Shown here one piece after another: positions 54,448 through 64,000 of a DNA stretch of 64,000 bases. Position numbers and translations under genes: made by a program. Where the stretch lies: the NCBI RefSeq assembly GCF_002213415.1, contig NZ_NJGU01000016.1, positions 1-64,000 on the forward strand, in the 5' to 3' direction. Every line of letters begins with the position of its first letter. Position 1 is the stretch's first letter. Under the pieces are notes generated by a model. That model was not told the origin of the DNA, did not search any database, and saw only the letters and a program-made list of their open reading frames with translations. This stretch comes from Herbaspirillum robiniae (lineage in GTDB: Bacteria; Pseudomonadota; Gammaproteobacteria; Burkholderiales; Burkholderiaceae_D).

Positions 54448-55482
54448 ATGAATCTTCAGATCGTGGCGTTGCTGGGACAGGACGGCATCACCAACGGCGC
54501 CATCTACGCGCTGCTGGCGCTGTCCATCGTGCTGGTGTTTACCGTCACCCGCATCCTGCTCATCCCGCAGGGCGAGTTCGTCTCCTTCGGCGCGCTCACC
54601 ATGGGCATGATGCAGAACGGCCAGCCGCTCTCGGTGGCCTGGCTGCTGGTGGCGCTGTGCCTGGGCGCCGCCGCGCTCGACTTCTGCGACATGTGGCGCA
54701 GCGGCCGCCGCCGGCCCAGCCTGTGGCTGCCGGCCAAGCTGCTTTACGCCGTCGTCGTGGCGGGCGTGGCGCTGTCGTTCAATTTCAGCGCCGTGCCGAT
54801 GCTGCTGCAGGTGGCCATGACGCTGCTGCTGCTGGTGCCGATGGGGCCGCTGATGTACCGCATCGTGTTCCAGCCCATCGCCGGCGCCTCGCCATTGGTG
54901 CTGCTGGTGGTGTCGATCGCGGTGCACGTGGCGCTGGTGGGCGTGGCGCTGCTGGTGTTCGGCCCCGAGGGCGCGCGCACCGCGCCGTTCACCGAGGCCG
55001 CGCTGGAGCTGGGCTCGCTGCGCCTGAGCAGCCAGGCGATCTGGGTCATCGGCGTGTCGCTGCTGCTGATCGTGGCGCTGTTCCTGATGTTCGAGCGCAC
55101 GCTGTACGGCAAGGCGCTGCGCGCGGCCGCGCTGAACCGCATGGGCGCGCGCCTGATGGGCATTTCGCCGGTGTTCGCCGGCAAGGCCATGTTCCTGCTG
55201 GCCTCGCTGATCGGGGTGATGTCGGGCGTGCTGATCGCGCCCATCACCACGATCTACTACGACTCGGGTTTCCTGATCAGCCTCAAGGGCTTCGTCGGCT
55301 CCATCATCGGCGGGCTGGTGAGCTACCCGGCCGCCGCCGTCGGCGCAGTCGCCATCGGCCTGATCGAATCCTTTTCCACCTTCTGGGCCAGTGCCTACAA
55401 AGAGATCATCGTGTTCGTCCTGATCATCCCCATCCTGCTGTGGCGCTCGCTGACCAGCCGCCATGTGGAGGAGGAAGAATGA
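54448..55482 (+). CDS. ABC permease, LivH-like
   Basis: A 344-residue permease of the branched-chain amino acid family with about 8-10 membrane helices. The first segment ALLALSIVLVFTVTRILLIPQGEFVSFGAL is the classic LivH opening, and GAVAIGLIESFSTFW is a late conserved helix. It is about 50 residues longer than E. coli LivH, from an extra hydrophobic segment near 55-110. Its TGA overlaps the ATG of the next gene (ATGA). Confidence 0.9.
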   Translation: MNLQIVALLGQDGITNGAIYALLALSIVLVFTVTRILLIPQGEFVSFGALTMGMMQNGQPLSVAWLLVALCLGAAALDFCDMWRSGRRRPSLWLPAKLLYAVVVAGVALSFNFSAVPMLLQVAMTLLLLVPMGPLMYRIVFQPIAGASPLVLLVVSIAVHVALVGVALLVFGPEGARTAPFTEAALELGSLRLSSQAIWVIGVSLLLIVALFLMFERTLYGKALRAAALNRMGARLMGISPVFAGKAMFLLASLIGVMSGVLIAPITTIYYDSGFLISLKGFVGSIIGGLVSYPAAAVGAVAIGLIESFSTFWASAYKEIIVFVLIIPILLWRSLTSRHVEEEE

Positions 55483-57348
55483 AGCGGCCCATCCCCGCGC
55501 GCGCCGTGCTGGGCGCGTTCATCCTGCTGCTGGCGGCGGCGCCCTTCGTGCTGCCCTCGTTCTACATGACCCTGCTCAACAACATCGGCCTGGCCTCGCT
55601 GGTGGTGCTGGGGCTGGTGCTGCTGAGCGGCGTGGCCGGGCTGACCAGTTTCGGCCAGGCCGCCTTCGTCGGCCTGGGCGCCTATATCTCGGCGGCGCTG
55701 TCGGCCAACGTGGTGCCGCTGCCGCAGGCGCTGGACTGGCTGCATTCGCCGTGGGCCGCGCTGTTCGTGGCGCTGGCGCTGACCGCGCTGCTGGCGCTGG
55801 CGGTGGGCGCGATCACGCTGAAGCTGTCTGGTCATTACCTGCCGCTGGGCACCATCGCCTGGGGCATCAGCCTGTACTTCATCTTCGGCACGCTGGAGAG
55901 CATGGGCGGACAGACCGGCATGTCGGGCATCCCGCCGATCACGCTGCTGGGGGCGTCGCTGTCGTCGGACCGCGCGATCTACGGCCTGATCTGGCTGGCC
56001 GTGATCCTGGGCGTGGCGGCGCTGAACAACCTGCTGGATTCGCGCGAAGGGCGCGCCATCCGTGCGCTCAAGGGCGGCATGGTGATGGCCGAGGCGATGG
56101 GCATCAACACCGCCCGCTCGCGCACCGTGATCTTCGTCATCGCGGCGGTGCTGGCGGCGCTGTCGGGCTGGCTGTACGTGCACATGCAGCGCTTCGTGAA
56201 CCCGTCGCCGTTCGGCCTGGGCTTCGGCATCGACTACCTGTTCATGGCAGTGCTGGGCGGCGCCAGTTACGTCTGGGGCGCGGTGCTGGGTTCGACCGTG
56301 ATCGTGGTGCTCAAGGAATGGCTGCAGGGCGTGCTGCCGGCGCTGCTGGGCCGTTCCGGCAACTTCGAGACCATCGTCTTCGGCCTGTTGATCGTGGTGC
56401 TGCTGCAGCGTTCGCGCGACGGCATCTGGCCTTACCTGGCCCGGCTGGTGCCGGTGCGTGCGCGCCGTATCGAGCTCGACCTGCAGGCCGAGCCGCTGCC
56501 GCGCCGTCCCATGCCCAATCCGAACGAGGTGGTGCTGGACGTGCGCGACGTCACGCGCCGCTTCGGCGGGCTGGTGGCCAACAACAACATGAACCTGAAA
56601 GTGGTGGCCGGCGAAGTGCTGGCGCTGATCGGCCCCAACGGCGCGGGCAAGTCGACGCTGTTCAACCAGGTCTCGGGCGTGGATACGCCGACCTCGGGCA
56701 GCGTGCAGTTCCGCGGCCATGAGGTCACCGGGCGCGGCTCGCGCCACATCGCCGGGCTGGGCATGAGCCGCAGCTTCCAGCATGTGCGCCTGATGCCGCG
56801 CATGACGGTATTGGAGAACGTGGCCATCGGCGCCTACCTGCGCGGCAAGCGCGGCGTGCTGGCGGCGATGCTGCGGCTGGACCGCCGGGAAGAAGCGCGC
56901 CTGCTGGCCGAGGCGGCGCGCCAGATCGAGCGCGTGGGCCTGAAGGAACAGATGTTCGAACAGGCCGGCGCGCTCTCGCTGGGCCAGCAGCGCATCCTGG
57001 AAATCGCCCGCGCGCTGGCCGCCGATCCCTGCCTGCTGTTGCTGGACGAGCCGGCCGCCGGCCTGCGCCTGGGCGAGAAGCAGGCGCTGGGCGACCTGCT
57101 GCGCAAGTTGCGCGCCGAGGGCATGGCGATCCTGCTGGTGGAGCACGACATGGACTTCGTGATGGAACTGGTGGACCGCATCGTGGTGATGGACTTCGGC
57201 CAGAAGATCGCCGAAGGCCTGCCCGAGGAAATCCAGAACAACCGCGCGGTGCTGGAAGCCTATCTGGGCGTGGCCGACGAGGAAGAGGGCGGGGCCGGGG
57301 CTGGTGCACAATCGGCGCCGCCACAGGCCGCCATCGCAGGAGCGCAAC

Positions 57349-57359
<11 letters not shown>
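55479..57359 (+). CDS. LivM-LivG fusion: permease joined to ATPase
   Basis: A 626-residue fusion. Residues 1-325 are a LivM-type permease with about nine helices (LLSGVAGLTSFGQAAFVGLGAY, LGRSGNFETIVFGLLIVVLLQ). About 345-610 is a LivG-type ATPase: Walker A GPNGAGKST at 385-393, signature LSLGQQRILEIARAL, Walker B LLLLDEPAAGL, switch His in VEHDMDF. Elsewhere these are usually two genes, though fusions occur. An acidic, Gly/Ala-rich tail ends it. It overlaps the LivF gene by 11 bp, tightly coupling synthesis. Confidence 0.92.
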
Positions 57360-58098
<739 letters not shown>

Positions 58099-58189
58099 GC
58101 CGGCGCAACATGAATGCAAACGGATAGACCGGCATCGCGATGCCGGCGGGGGCGGCTGTTCGCCCGCATCACACCACGCCAAACGCTGG

Positions 58190-59221
58190 ATGAACGACAT
58201 GAGCAATGAGCCAAGCACCGCAGCCGAGCCGCTGCGCATCTGCATCGCCGGCGCCGGCGCCATCGGCGGCACGCTGGCCGTCCGGCTGGCGGCAGCCGGC
58301 CACCACGTCAGCGTGCTGGCGCGCGGCAAGACCCTGCAGGCCATCCGCGAGAACGGCCTGACGCTGCATGATCTGCACGGCGTCACGCACGCGCGCCCGG
58401 CGGCCGACGACCGGCCCGGCTTCGGCGTGCAGGACCTGATCCTGGTGTGCGCCAAGAGCCAGGACATGGCCGGCCTCCTGCCGCAGCTGCAGCCGCTGAT
58501 CGGCGAGCACACGGTGGTGGTGCCGACCAACAACGGCGTGCCCTGGTGGTACTTCCACAGGGAGGGCGGGCGTTTCGACGGCGAGCAGGTCAGGGCGGTC
58601 GACCCCGAGGGTGCGCTGGCGCGCGCCGTGCCGCTGGACAACCTGATCGGCAGCGTGCTGTTCATCACCGCCGAGGTGACGGCGCCGGGCGTGATCCGCT
58701 CGGTCAACCCGCACCTGATCGTGCTGGGCGAGCCTTCCGGCGCGATGAGCGAGCGCCTGCTGCGCGTGCGCGCGGCGATCGAAGCCGCGGGCATCGAGGC
58801 GCGCGCCACCGACCGCATCCGCGACAAGCTGTGGACCAAGATCATCGCCAACATCAGCACCAATCCGCTGTCGGTAATCACCCATGGCACGCTGGAGCAG
58901 CTCTACGGCCAGCCGGAGCTGCGCGAGGTGGTCACGCAGGTCATGCGCGAAGCGCTGCTGGTGGCGTCCAGCTACGGCGCGCGGGTGGACATCGATCCGC
59001 TCACTTTCGTGCAGCTGGGCGAGGCCATGGGGCCGTTCCGCACATCGATGCTGCAGGACCTCGAGCGCGGCCGTCCGCTGGAACTGGCGGCCATCGGCGA
59101 CGCCGTGCTGGAGCTGGCGCAGCGTTATGCGGTGCCGATGCCGATCACGCGCGCGGTGGTGTCGCTGGCGCGCTTTCGCGGTCTGGGCGCGCAGCAGCAA
59201 CACGCCGCCCGCGCGGCCTGA
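58190..59221 (+). CDS. Ketopantoate reductase-family protein
   Basis: A 343-residue 2-dehydropantoate 2-reductase-like protein (PanE/ApbA family). The N-terminal Rossmann fold carries GAGAIGGTLAVRLA, and DLILVCAKSQDM is the usual strand after it. The C-terminal helical domain contains KLWTKIIANISTNPLSVITHGTL, with the catalytic-type Lys. It is longer than E. coli PanE (303), with an extra segment near 115-150. Position after transporter genes and before a class II aldolase suggests a catabolic reductase, not pantothenate synthesis. A second ATG at 58199 is possible. Confidence 0.82.
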   Translation: MNDMSNEPSTAAEPLRICIAGAGAIGGTLAVRLAAAGHHVSVLARGKTLQAIRENGLTLHDLHGVTHARPAADDRPGFGVQDLILVCAKSQDMAGLLPQLQPLIGEHTVVVPTNNGVPWWYFHREGGRFDGEQVRAVDPEGALARAVPLDNLIGSVLFITAEVTAPGVIRSVNPHLIVLGEPSGAMSERLLRVRAAIEAAGIEARATDRIRDKLWTKIIANISTNPLSVITHGTLEQLYGQPELREVVTQVMREALLVASSYGARVDIDPLTFVQLGEAMGPFRTSMLQDLERGRPLELAAIGDAVLELAQRYAVPMPITRAVVSLARFRGLGAQQQHAARAA

Positions 59222-59302
59222 AGAGGATCCGGGGACGCGGCCGCGCCGGCATTTCACCTCGCGCGGCCATATCAATCACAGACAGAGTTCGGGAGTTTGA
59301 CG

Positions 59303-60076
59303 ATGAGCATCATGCAATACAGCTACGGCGCCGACCAGCCGGCCCATTGCAGCGACGAGGAATGGCGCCTGCGCATCCAGCTGGCGCATTGCTACCGCCT
59401 GGTGGACTACCTCGGCTGGACCGAGATCATCTTCAACCACATCTCGGCGCGCCTGCCGGGCGCGGAGCATCACTACCTGGTCAATCCCTTCGCGCTGAAC
59501 TACAACGAGGTGACGCCGGCCAACCTGCTCAAGGTGGGCCTGGACGGCCAACTGGTCGAGCCGTCGGACTACAAGGCCAACCCGGCCGGCTTCGCCCTGC
59601 ACAGCGCCATCCACGGCGCGCGCGACGACCTGCACTGCGTGATCCACACGCACACCACGCCGATCTCGGCGGTGACGATGAAGAAGTCCGGCTTCGAGCA
59701 CAACGACTTCTACGGCGCGCAGCTGTTCGGCCGCATCGGCTATCACGACTTCGAGGGCATCACCCTGTTCGCCGACGAGAAGGAGCGCATGCTCAACAGC
59801 CTGGGCCAGAAGCACATCCTGGTGCTGCGCAACCACGGCGTGGCGGTCTGCGAGCGCGATATCCAGCGCGCCTTCTTCCTGCTGTGGACGGTGCAGCGGG
59901 CAGCCGAGATCCAGGCCGCGGGCCGGGCGATGGGCGGCGAAGACGTGCAACTGGCCGACGAGGTGCGGCAGAAATGCGCCGACCTGACGCAGCAACTGAT
60001 CCGCAATGACGGGTTCGCGGTGATTTTCTTCGAAGCCATCGTGCGCAGGATGCTGAAGGCGCAGAGGCTGGTGTAG
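59303..60076 (+). CDS. Class II aldolase/adducin-family protein
   Basis: A 257-residue member of the zinc-dependent class II aldolase family (AraD/FucA). Metal ligands His115 and His117 (VIHTHTTP) and His178 (LRNHGVAV) are present. YLVNPFALNYNEVTPANLLKV is the family's phosphate-side block in diverged form. Members cleave or decarboxylate hydroxyacid substrates. It is last in the long rightward series starting with the IacA-like gene and ends about 30 bp before the convergent antitoxin stop. The start at 59303 follows GGGAG; an upstream in-frame TTG is less likely. Confidence 0.85.
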   Translation: MSIMQYSYGADQPAHCSDEEWRLRIQLAHCYRLVDYLGWTEIIFNHISARLPGAEHHYLVNPFALNYNEVTPANLLKVGLDGQLVEPSDYKANPAGFALHSAIHGARDDLHCVIHTHTTPISAVTMKKSGFEHNDFYGAQLFGRIGYHDFEGITLFADEKERMLNSLGQKHILVLRNHGVAVCERDIQRAFFLLWTVQRAAEIQAAGRAMGGEDVQLADEVRQKCADLTQQLIRNDGFAVIFFEAIVRRMLKAQRLV

Positions 60077-60103
60077 GCGGGACGCTGCGGGCGGAGGGGA
60101 TGT

Positions 60104-60403
60104 TCAGGTTTGCGAGAGCGGCTTGACCTGCAGGCCCAGTCCCATCGCCTTGAGGATGGCGGTGAGGCTGTTCAAGCCAGGATTGCCCCTGGACGACAGC
60201 GTGCGGTAGAGCTGGGTCGGGTTCAGGTCGGCGCGCTCCGCCACGGCCTGCACGCCGCCGAAGGCCTGTGCCAGCTGGCGCAGCACGATCAGCAGTTCGG
60301 ACTGGTCGCCGTCTTCCAGGATGTCGTTGATGACGGCCAGCGCGAGGGCCGGATCCTTGCGGTACATCTCGGCCATCACATCGTCATTTGGTCTGCTTCT
60401 CAT
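60104..60403 (-). CDS. Antitoxin of type II system (COG3636/HigA-like)
   Basis: A 99-residue helix-turn-helix protein. The HTH is LAQAFGGVQAVAERADLNPTQLYRTLS, followed by SLTAILKAMGLGLQVKPL, the typical end of putative addiction-module antidotes. The N-terminal DPALALAVINDILEDGDQSELLIVLRQ is conserved in the group. It overlaps the toxin gene by 20 bp, with the toxin first, which is usual for this family. It should neutralise the toxin and repress the pair. Confidence 0.88.
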   Translation of the reverse strand: MRSRPNDDVMAEMYRKDPALALAVINDILEDGDQSELLIVLRQLAQAFGGVQAVAERADLNPTQLYRTLSSRGNPGLNSLTAILKAMGLGLQVKPLSQT

Positions 60404-60731
60404 GATCGTATCTCCTCAGCCAATCCTTCCAGCACGCGACGGCGCGCGCGATGTCGGCGTCCTGCCTGCGTTTGTCGCCGGCGCATAGCAACAGCACGAT
60501 ATGTCCGTCGGCGCAGGCAAAGTAGACGCGGTATCCCGGCCCGGTGTCGATGCGCAATTCCCACACGCCGTCCCGGCAAAACTTGTGGTCGCCGAAATTG
60601 CCGCCTTCCATCCGGATCACCCTGCGAATTATCGCCAGTCTGGCATGTTGATCCTTCAGGCCTCCCAGCCAGTCGCCATAGTGGTTATGGCGCTGATCGG
60701 CGGTGATGTAGTGCTCGACGCGGTAATTCAT
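60384..60731 (-). CDS. RelE/ParE-superfamily toxin
   Basis: A 115-residue mRNA-interferase-like toxin of the addiction-module killer group (COG3657). Core motifs are ARLAIIRRVIRMEGGNFGDHKF, GVWELRIDTGPGYRVYFA and HIVLLLCAGDKRRQDADIARA, the conserved beta-sheet and basic C-terminal helix. It likely cleaves mRNA when free from its antitoxin. The first gene of the pair; it overlaps the antitoxin gene. Codon use is slightly more AT-rich than the neighbours, as expected of a mobile module. Confidence 0.88.
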   Translation of the reverse strand: MNYRVEHYITADQRHNHYGDWLGGLKDQHARLAIIRRVIRMEGGNFGDHKFCRDGVWELRIDTGPGYRVYFACADGHIVLLLCAGDKRRQDADIARAVACWKDWLRRYDHEKQTK

Positions 60732-60804
60732 TTTCGTTTATTGACGAATTCTGGTCAAGTCGGAGATGTTTGCGACTCATCATCCTCGCAGCGCTTGCGT
60801 CAAT

Positions 60805-60838
60805 AAAAAAGGACGGACGCCCAAACAGGCATCCGTCC
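60805..60838 (-). terminator. Rho-independent terminator of the leftward ABC operon
   Basis: On the minus strand a stem of 11 bp with one mismatch (arms 60811-60821 and 60828-60838, loop of 6) is followed by six T. It lies 46 bp after the permease stop and separates that operon from the toxin-antitoxin pair. Confidence 0.92.
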
Positions 60839-60884
60839 TCGGAAAGCGCCGACATGCGCTCAGGGATTCTTCGGCGTCATGCGC

Positions 60885-61751
60885 TCAGCGCTGCATGCCC
60901 CAGCGCTTCACGGTCGCGCGCTCCAGGGTGTTGAACACCAGGTTTTCCACCAGCAGGCCGATGATGATCACCATCGCCAGTCCGGCGAACACCTTGTCCG
61001 TATACAGCTCGTTGCGGTTCTGGAAGATGTACCAGCCCAGGCCGCCTTTGCCGCTGGTGGCGCCGAACACCAGTTCGGCGGCGATCAGCGTGCGCCAGGC
61101 GAAGGCCCAGCCGATGCGCAGGCCGGCGAGGATGGAGGGCAGCGCCGCCGGCACCAGCACCTGCAGCACGAAGGACAGGCCCGTGAGGCCGTAGTTGCGG
61201 CCGGCCATGCGCAGCGTGTCGGACACGCCGAGGAAGCCCGCATAGGTGTTCACCGCCAGCGCCCACAGCACCGAGTGCACCAGCACGAAGATCAGGCTGC
61301 CCTGCCCGAGGCCGAACCACAGCAGCGCGATCGGCAGCAGCGCGATGGCCGGCAGCGGGTTGAACATCGAGGTCAGCGTGCTCAGCAGGTCGCGGCCGAA
61401 CTGGGTCGACACCGCCAGCGTGGTCAGCACGAAGGCCGCGACGATGCCCAGCACGTAGGCTTTCAGCAGCACCTGCAGGGACAGCCAGGTCTTGTTGAGC
61501 AGCTCGCCGGTAGCCAGGCCTTCGAAGAAGGCTTGCGCGGTCTGGCCGAAGGTGGGCAGCAGCAGGTCGTTGTTCTGCCAGCGGCCGATGGCTTCCCACA
61601 GCAGCGCCAGCAGCACCAGGATCACGCCCTTGCGGATCCAGGCTTGCTGCCAGATGCGCTGCGGCAGCGAGAAACGGCGTTCCAGCGCGAGACCGGGCAG
61701 GGGCGCGAGCGGGATTTCATACTCTTCGCGGACGGGGGGAGTCAGGCTCAT
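60885..61751 (-). CDS. ABC permease, SsuC/TauC-like
   Basis: A 288-residue permease with about six helices of the nitrate/sulfonate/taurine family. An EAA-type loop is visible near DTLRMAGRNYGLTGLSFVLQVLVPAALPSILAGLRIG, contacting the ATPase upstream. A roughly 40-residue cytoplasmic N-terminal extension precedes TM1. It is last gene in the leftward order binding protein(s)-ATPase-permease; the ATPase stop is 24 bp upstream. Likely substrates in this family are organosulfonates, nitrate-like ions or thiamine precursors. Confidence 0.9.
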   Translation of the reverse strand: MSLTPPVREEYEIPLAPLPGLALERRFSLPQRIWQQAWIRKGVILVLLALLWEAIGRWQNNDLLLPTFGQTAQAFFEGLATGELLNKTWLSLQVLLKAYVLGIVAAFVLTTLAVSTQFGRDLLSTLTSMFNPLPAIALLPIALLWFGLGQGSLIFVLVHSVLWALAVNTYAGFLGVSDTLRMAGRNYGLTGLSFVLQVLVPAALPSILAGLRIGWAFAWRTLIAAELVFGATSGKGGLGWYIFQNRNELYTDKVFAGLAMVIIIGLLVENLVFNTLERATVKRWGMQR

Positions 61752-61775
61752 GGTGAAATTCCAGTGGCGGCGCGC

Positions 61776-62645
61776 TCAATAGGAGAAGCGCACATCGCCG
61801 AAGTTGATCGGTGGTTCGGCTGCCGCAGGCGGCGCGCCGCCCTCGTCGAACAGCAGGCGGTGGATGCGCTGCGCGGTCTGCTGGAAGCCGGCGCCGCCCA
61901 GGCTGGAGAGGTCGTACTGGTGGCTGTTGATCTCGGCGCGCACGCGACCCGGATGCGGCGAAAGCAGCAGGATGCGGTTGCCGACCACCAGCGCCTCTTC
62001 GATCGAGTGGGTGACGAACAGCAGCGTGAAGCGCACCTCGTCCCACAGCGCCAGCAGCTCTTCCTGCATCTTGCGGCGGGTCAGCGCATCGAGCGCGGCG
62101 AAGGGCTCGTCCATCAGCAGCATCTTGGGTTGCATGGCCAGCGCGCGGGCGATCGCCACGCGCGCCTTCATGCCGCCGGAGAGCGTATGCGGGTAGGCGT
62201 CGGCGAAGCGCGCGAGGCCGACCTTGTCCAGGTAATGGCGGGCGCGCTCGGCGGCTTCGCGCTTTTTCAGCGTCTTCGAGGCCAGCAGCGGGAACATCAC
62301 GTTGGCGAGCACCGTCTTCCACGGCGGCAGCTGGTCGAACTCCTGGAACACCACGATGCGGTCCGGCCCCGGATGGCGCACCGCCTGGCCGTCCAGCCGG
62401 ATCTCGCCGGAGGCCGGCGGCAGGAAGCCGGCTACCGATTTGAGCAGGCTGGACTTGCCGCAGCCCGACGGGCCCAGCAGCACGAAGCGGTCGGCCGGAT
62501 GCACGCCGAAACTGACCTCATGCGTGGCCTGCACCACGGCCGAGGCGGTGCGGTACTGCAGGCTGACGCGGTTCACCTGCAGCAGCGGCGAGGAGGCCTG
62601 GGCGGTTGCCGAGACGCTGGCCGTTTCAGCTGCCGGGTTGTGCAT
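61776..62645 (-). CDS. ABC ATPase, SsuB/TauB-like
   Basis: A 289-residue ATPase. Walker A GPSGCGKSS is at 58-66, the Q-loop in VVFQEFDQLPPW, signature [15 protein letters not shown] (with Met-Lys-Ala in place of the common Gln), Walker B LLMDEPFAALD and switch His in FVTHS. An extra 25-residue N-terminal stretch and 50-residue tail extend past the core. It overlaps the binding-protein gene by 20 bp, so both are coupled. Confidence 0.92.
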   Translation of the reverse strand: MHNPAAETASVSATAQASSPLLQVNRVSLQYRTASAVVQATHEVSFGVHPADRFVLLGPSGCGKSSLLKSVAGFLPPASGEIRLDGQAVRHPGPDRIVVFQEFDQLPPWKTVLANVMFPLLASKTLKKREAAERARHYLDKVGLARFADAYPHTLSGGMKARVAIARALAMQPKMLLMDEPFAALDALTRRKMQEELLALWDEVRFTLLFVTHSIEEALVVGNRILLLSPHPGRVRAEINSHQYDLSSLGGAGFQQTAQRIHRLLFDEGGAPPAAAEPPINFGDVRFSY

Positions 62646-63633
62646 ATGCTTCCTCGAAGAAGTAGTCTTTCCACGACGACGAGCGGTTCTTCAGCACGCC
62701 GATCTCATGCAGCTTCTCGGCATAGACGAAGCTGCGCTCGGGCGAGACGGTGAAGTTGATCTCCGGATCCTCGACGATCTTGCGCACGAACTCCGGCGAC
62801 AGCTTGGACTTCTGCACGCGGATGAAGGTGTCGGCGGCTTTGGCCTTGTTGTTGCGGATGAAGTCGGCCGCTTCCACCAGCGCGTTGTAGAAGGCGCGGT
62901 AGGTCTTGGGATTCTCGTCGTGGAACTTCTGCGTGGTGTACAGGAAGTTGAAGGTGGCCGGGCCGCCCAGGATGTCGTAGGAGCTGATCACCTTGTGCAC
63001 GTTCTTGTTTTCCAGCGCCTGGTACTGGAACGGCGGGCTGGAGAAATGCGCGTTGATCTCCGAGCCGCCGGCCAGCAGCGCGGCGGTGGCGTCCGGATGC
63101 GAGAGGCTGACGGTGATGTCGTCGAAGCGCTTGTAGTTCTCCTTGCCGTAGAGCCTGGCGGTCTCGATCTGCAACGTGCGCGACTGGAAGCCGACGCCCG
63201 CGGCCGGCACCGCGATGCGGTCCTTGCTGCTGAAGTCCTTGACCGTCTTCACGTTCGGATTGTTCGACAGCAGGTAGTTGGGCATGGAGCCCAGCGAGGC
63301 GATCGCCTTGACGTTCTGGCGGCCGCGCGTGCGGTCCCACAGCACCAGCGCCGGCGGCGCGCCGGCCGAGACCACGTCGAGCGCGCCGGCCAGCAGCGCC
63401 TCGTTCATGCCGGTGGCGCCGGACAGGCTGTTCCACTCGACCTTGATGTCCAGGCCTTCCTTCTTGCCCTGCTTTTCGATCAGCTTCTGGTCCTGCACTA
63501 CGTCCAGGATCAGGTAGCCGATGCCGAACTGCTGGGCGATGCGGATCTGGCCTTCGGCCTGCGCATTGGCGGCCAGCGCGAGGGTAATGAGGCCGGCGGC
63601 GACGGCCGGGATGAATGTGCGTGCGAACGGCAT
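62626..63633 (-). CDS. ABC binding protein, SsuA/NMT1-like
   Basis: A 335-residue periplasmic binding protein of the sulfonate/nitrate family. The signal peptide is 1-26 (ANAQA region). The mature chain begins EGQIRIAQQFGIGYLILDVVQDQKLIEKQGKKEG, the usual opening; GATGMNEALLAGALDVVSAGAPPALV is the conserved hinge. The end SSWKDYFFEEAYAQPGS resembles the end of the next protein (SVKDYFFDDAHIQGGS), showing paralogy. It lies one base downstream of that paralogue's stop. Confidence 0.92.
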   Translation of the reverse strand: MPFARTFIPAVAAGLITLALAANAQAEGQIRIAQQFGIGYLILDVVQDQKLIEKQGKKEGLDIKVEWNSLSGATGMNEALLAGALDVVSAGAPPALVLWDRTRGRQNVKAIASLGSMPNYLLSNNPNVKTVKDFSSKDRIAVPAAGVGFQSRTLQIETARLYGKENYKRFDDITVSLSHPDATAALLAGGSEINAHFSSPPFQYQALENKNVHKVISSYDILGGPATFNFLYTTQKFHDENPKTYRAFYNALVEAADFIRNNKAKAADTFIRVQKSKLSPEFVRKIVEDPEINFTVSPERSFVYAEKLHEIGVLKNRSSSWKDYFFEEAYAQPGS

Positions 63634-63634
63634 G

Positions 63635-64000
63635 TCAGCTGCCTCCCTGGATATGGGCGTCGTCGAAGAAGTAATCCTTCACCGACGCCGGTTTGTTCTT
63701 GATGGCGCCCACGCGGTGCATGAATTCGGCCAGCCCGTAGGTGTTTTGCGGGCCGATCTTGAACTGCACCTCGGGGTTCCTGATGATCTGCAGCAGCAGC
63801 TTGCGGTCGGTGTTGCCCTTGTTGACCTTGAGGTAGATGTCGGCCGCTTTCTCCGGATTGGCCGAGATGAACCTGGCCGCTTCATCCAGCGCGCCGACGA
63901 AGGCGCCGTAGGTCTTGGGGTTGTCCTTGCGGAATTTCTCAGTGGCGTACAACACCGTGGCCGAGGACGGGCCGCCCAGCACCTGGTAGGAGTTGAGCAC
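63635..64000 (-). CDS. Second SsuA-like binding protein, partial
   Basis: C-terminal 121 residues of a binding protein; the N-terminus lies beyond the window. It is clearly paralogous to the next gene (SYQVLGGPSSATVLYATEKFRKDNPKTYGAFVGALDEAARFI compared with SYDILGGPATFNFLYTTQKFHDENPKTYRAFYNALVEAADFI). The first Met given by position 64000 is internal, not the start. The two stand in direct repeat with almost no gap and suggest tandem duplication of the receptor gene. Confidence 0.9.
   Translation of the reverse strand: MLNSYQVLGGPSSATVLYATEKFRKDNPKTYGAFVGALDEAARFISANPEKAADIYLKVNKGNTDRKLLLQIIRNPEVQFKIGPQNTYGLAEFMHRVGAIKNKPASVKDYFFDDAHIQGGS

Overview
The window is about 64 kb of high-GC, densely coded DNA from a Gram-negative chromosome. 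Rieske oxygenases, many LysR regulators, a trimeric-type porin, DUF4148, MCPs with long helical cytoplasmic tails and a DUF6587-like gene behind feoB all fit a plant- or soil-associated betaproteobacterium of the Oxalobacteraceae, most like Herbaspirillum. This placement is inferred from gene style; no rRNA or tRNA gene was seen.

Layout. 1-1.5 kb: a 20-unit 9-bp tandem repeat, then a roughly 1-kb inverted pair of a composite hairpin repeat. 1.5-16 kb: FUSC exporter, MscS channel, secreted DUF4148 protein, glutamine amidotransferase, MCP, LysR/medium-chain dehydrogenase pair, hydroxyacid dehydrogenase coupled to an M20 amidohydrolase, small Lys/Ala-rich secreted protein, and MFS/LysR divergent pair. 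16-21 kb: LysR and feoA-feoB-Cys-rich protein under a Fur box. 21-28 kb: RraA-like aldolase, aminotransferase, polar amino acid ABC transporter and MCP. 28-38 kb: HxlR/MFS divergent pair, threonine ammonia-lyase, flavin reductase, LysR/NmrA divergent pair, alkA/ogt alkylation repair.

37.7-60 kb looks like an indole-3-acetic acid (auxin) catabolic locus of the iac type in several blocks. It holds a FixJ-type response regulator, an IacG-like flavin reductase, a leftward block (IacH-like amidase, IacC/IacD-like Rieske oxygenase, IacF-like reductase) with a divergent LysR, a porin, a two-PAS histidine kinase, an MCP, and a rightward block (IacA-, IacB- and IacE-like genes, a branched-chain-type ABC transporter with a permease-ATPase fusion, a ketopantoate-reductase-like protein and a class II aldolase). 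Two tandem 496-bp copies of the hairpin repeat sit between the iacG-like gene and the leftward block. An identical 14-bp motif lies upstream of both the leftward block/LysR and the porin, and a perfect 11-bp-arm palindrome lies between the response regulator and the iacG-like gene.

60-64 kb: a RelE/HigA-type toxin-antitoxin pair, then a leftward SsuABC/TauABC-type transporter with two neighbouring paralogous binding proteins, the second cut by the window end.
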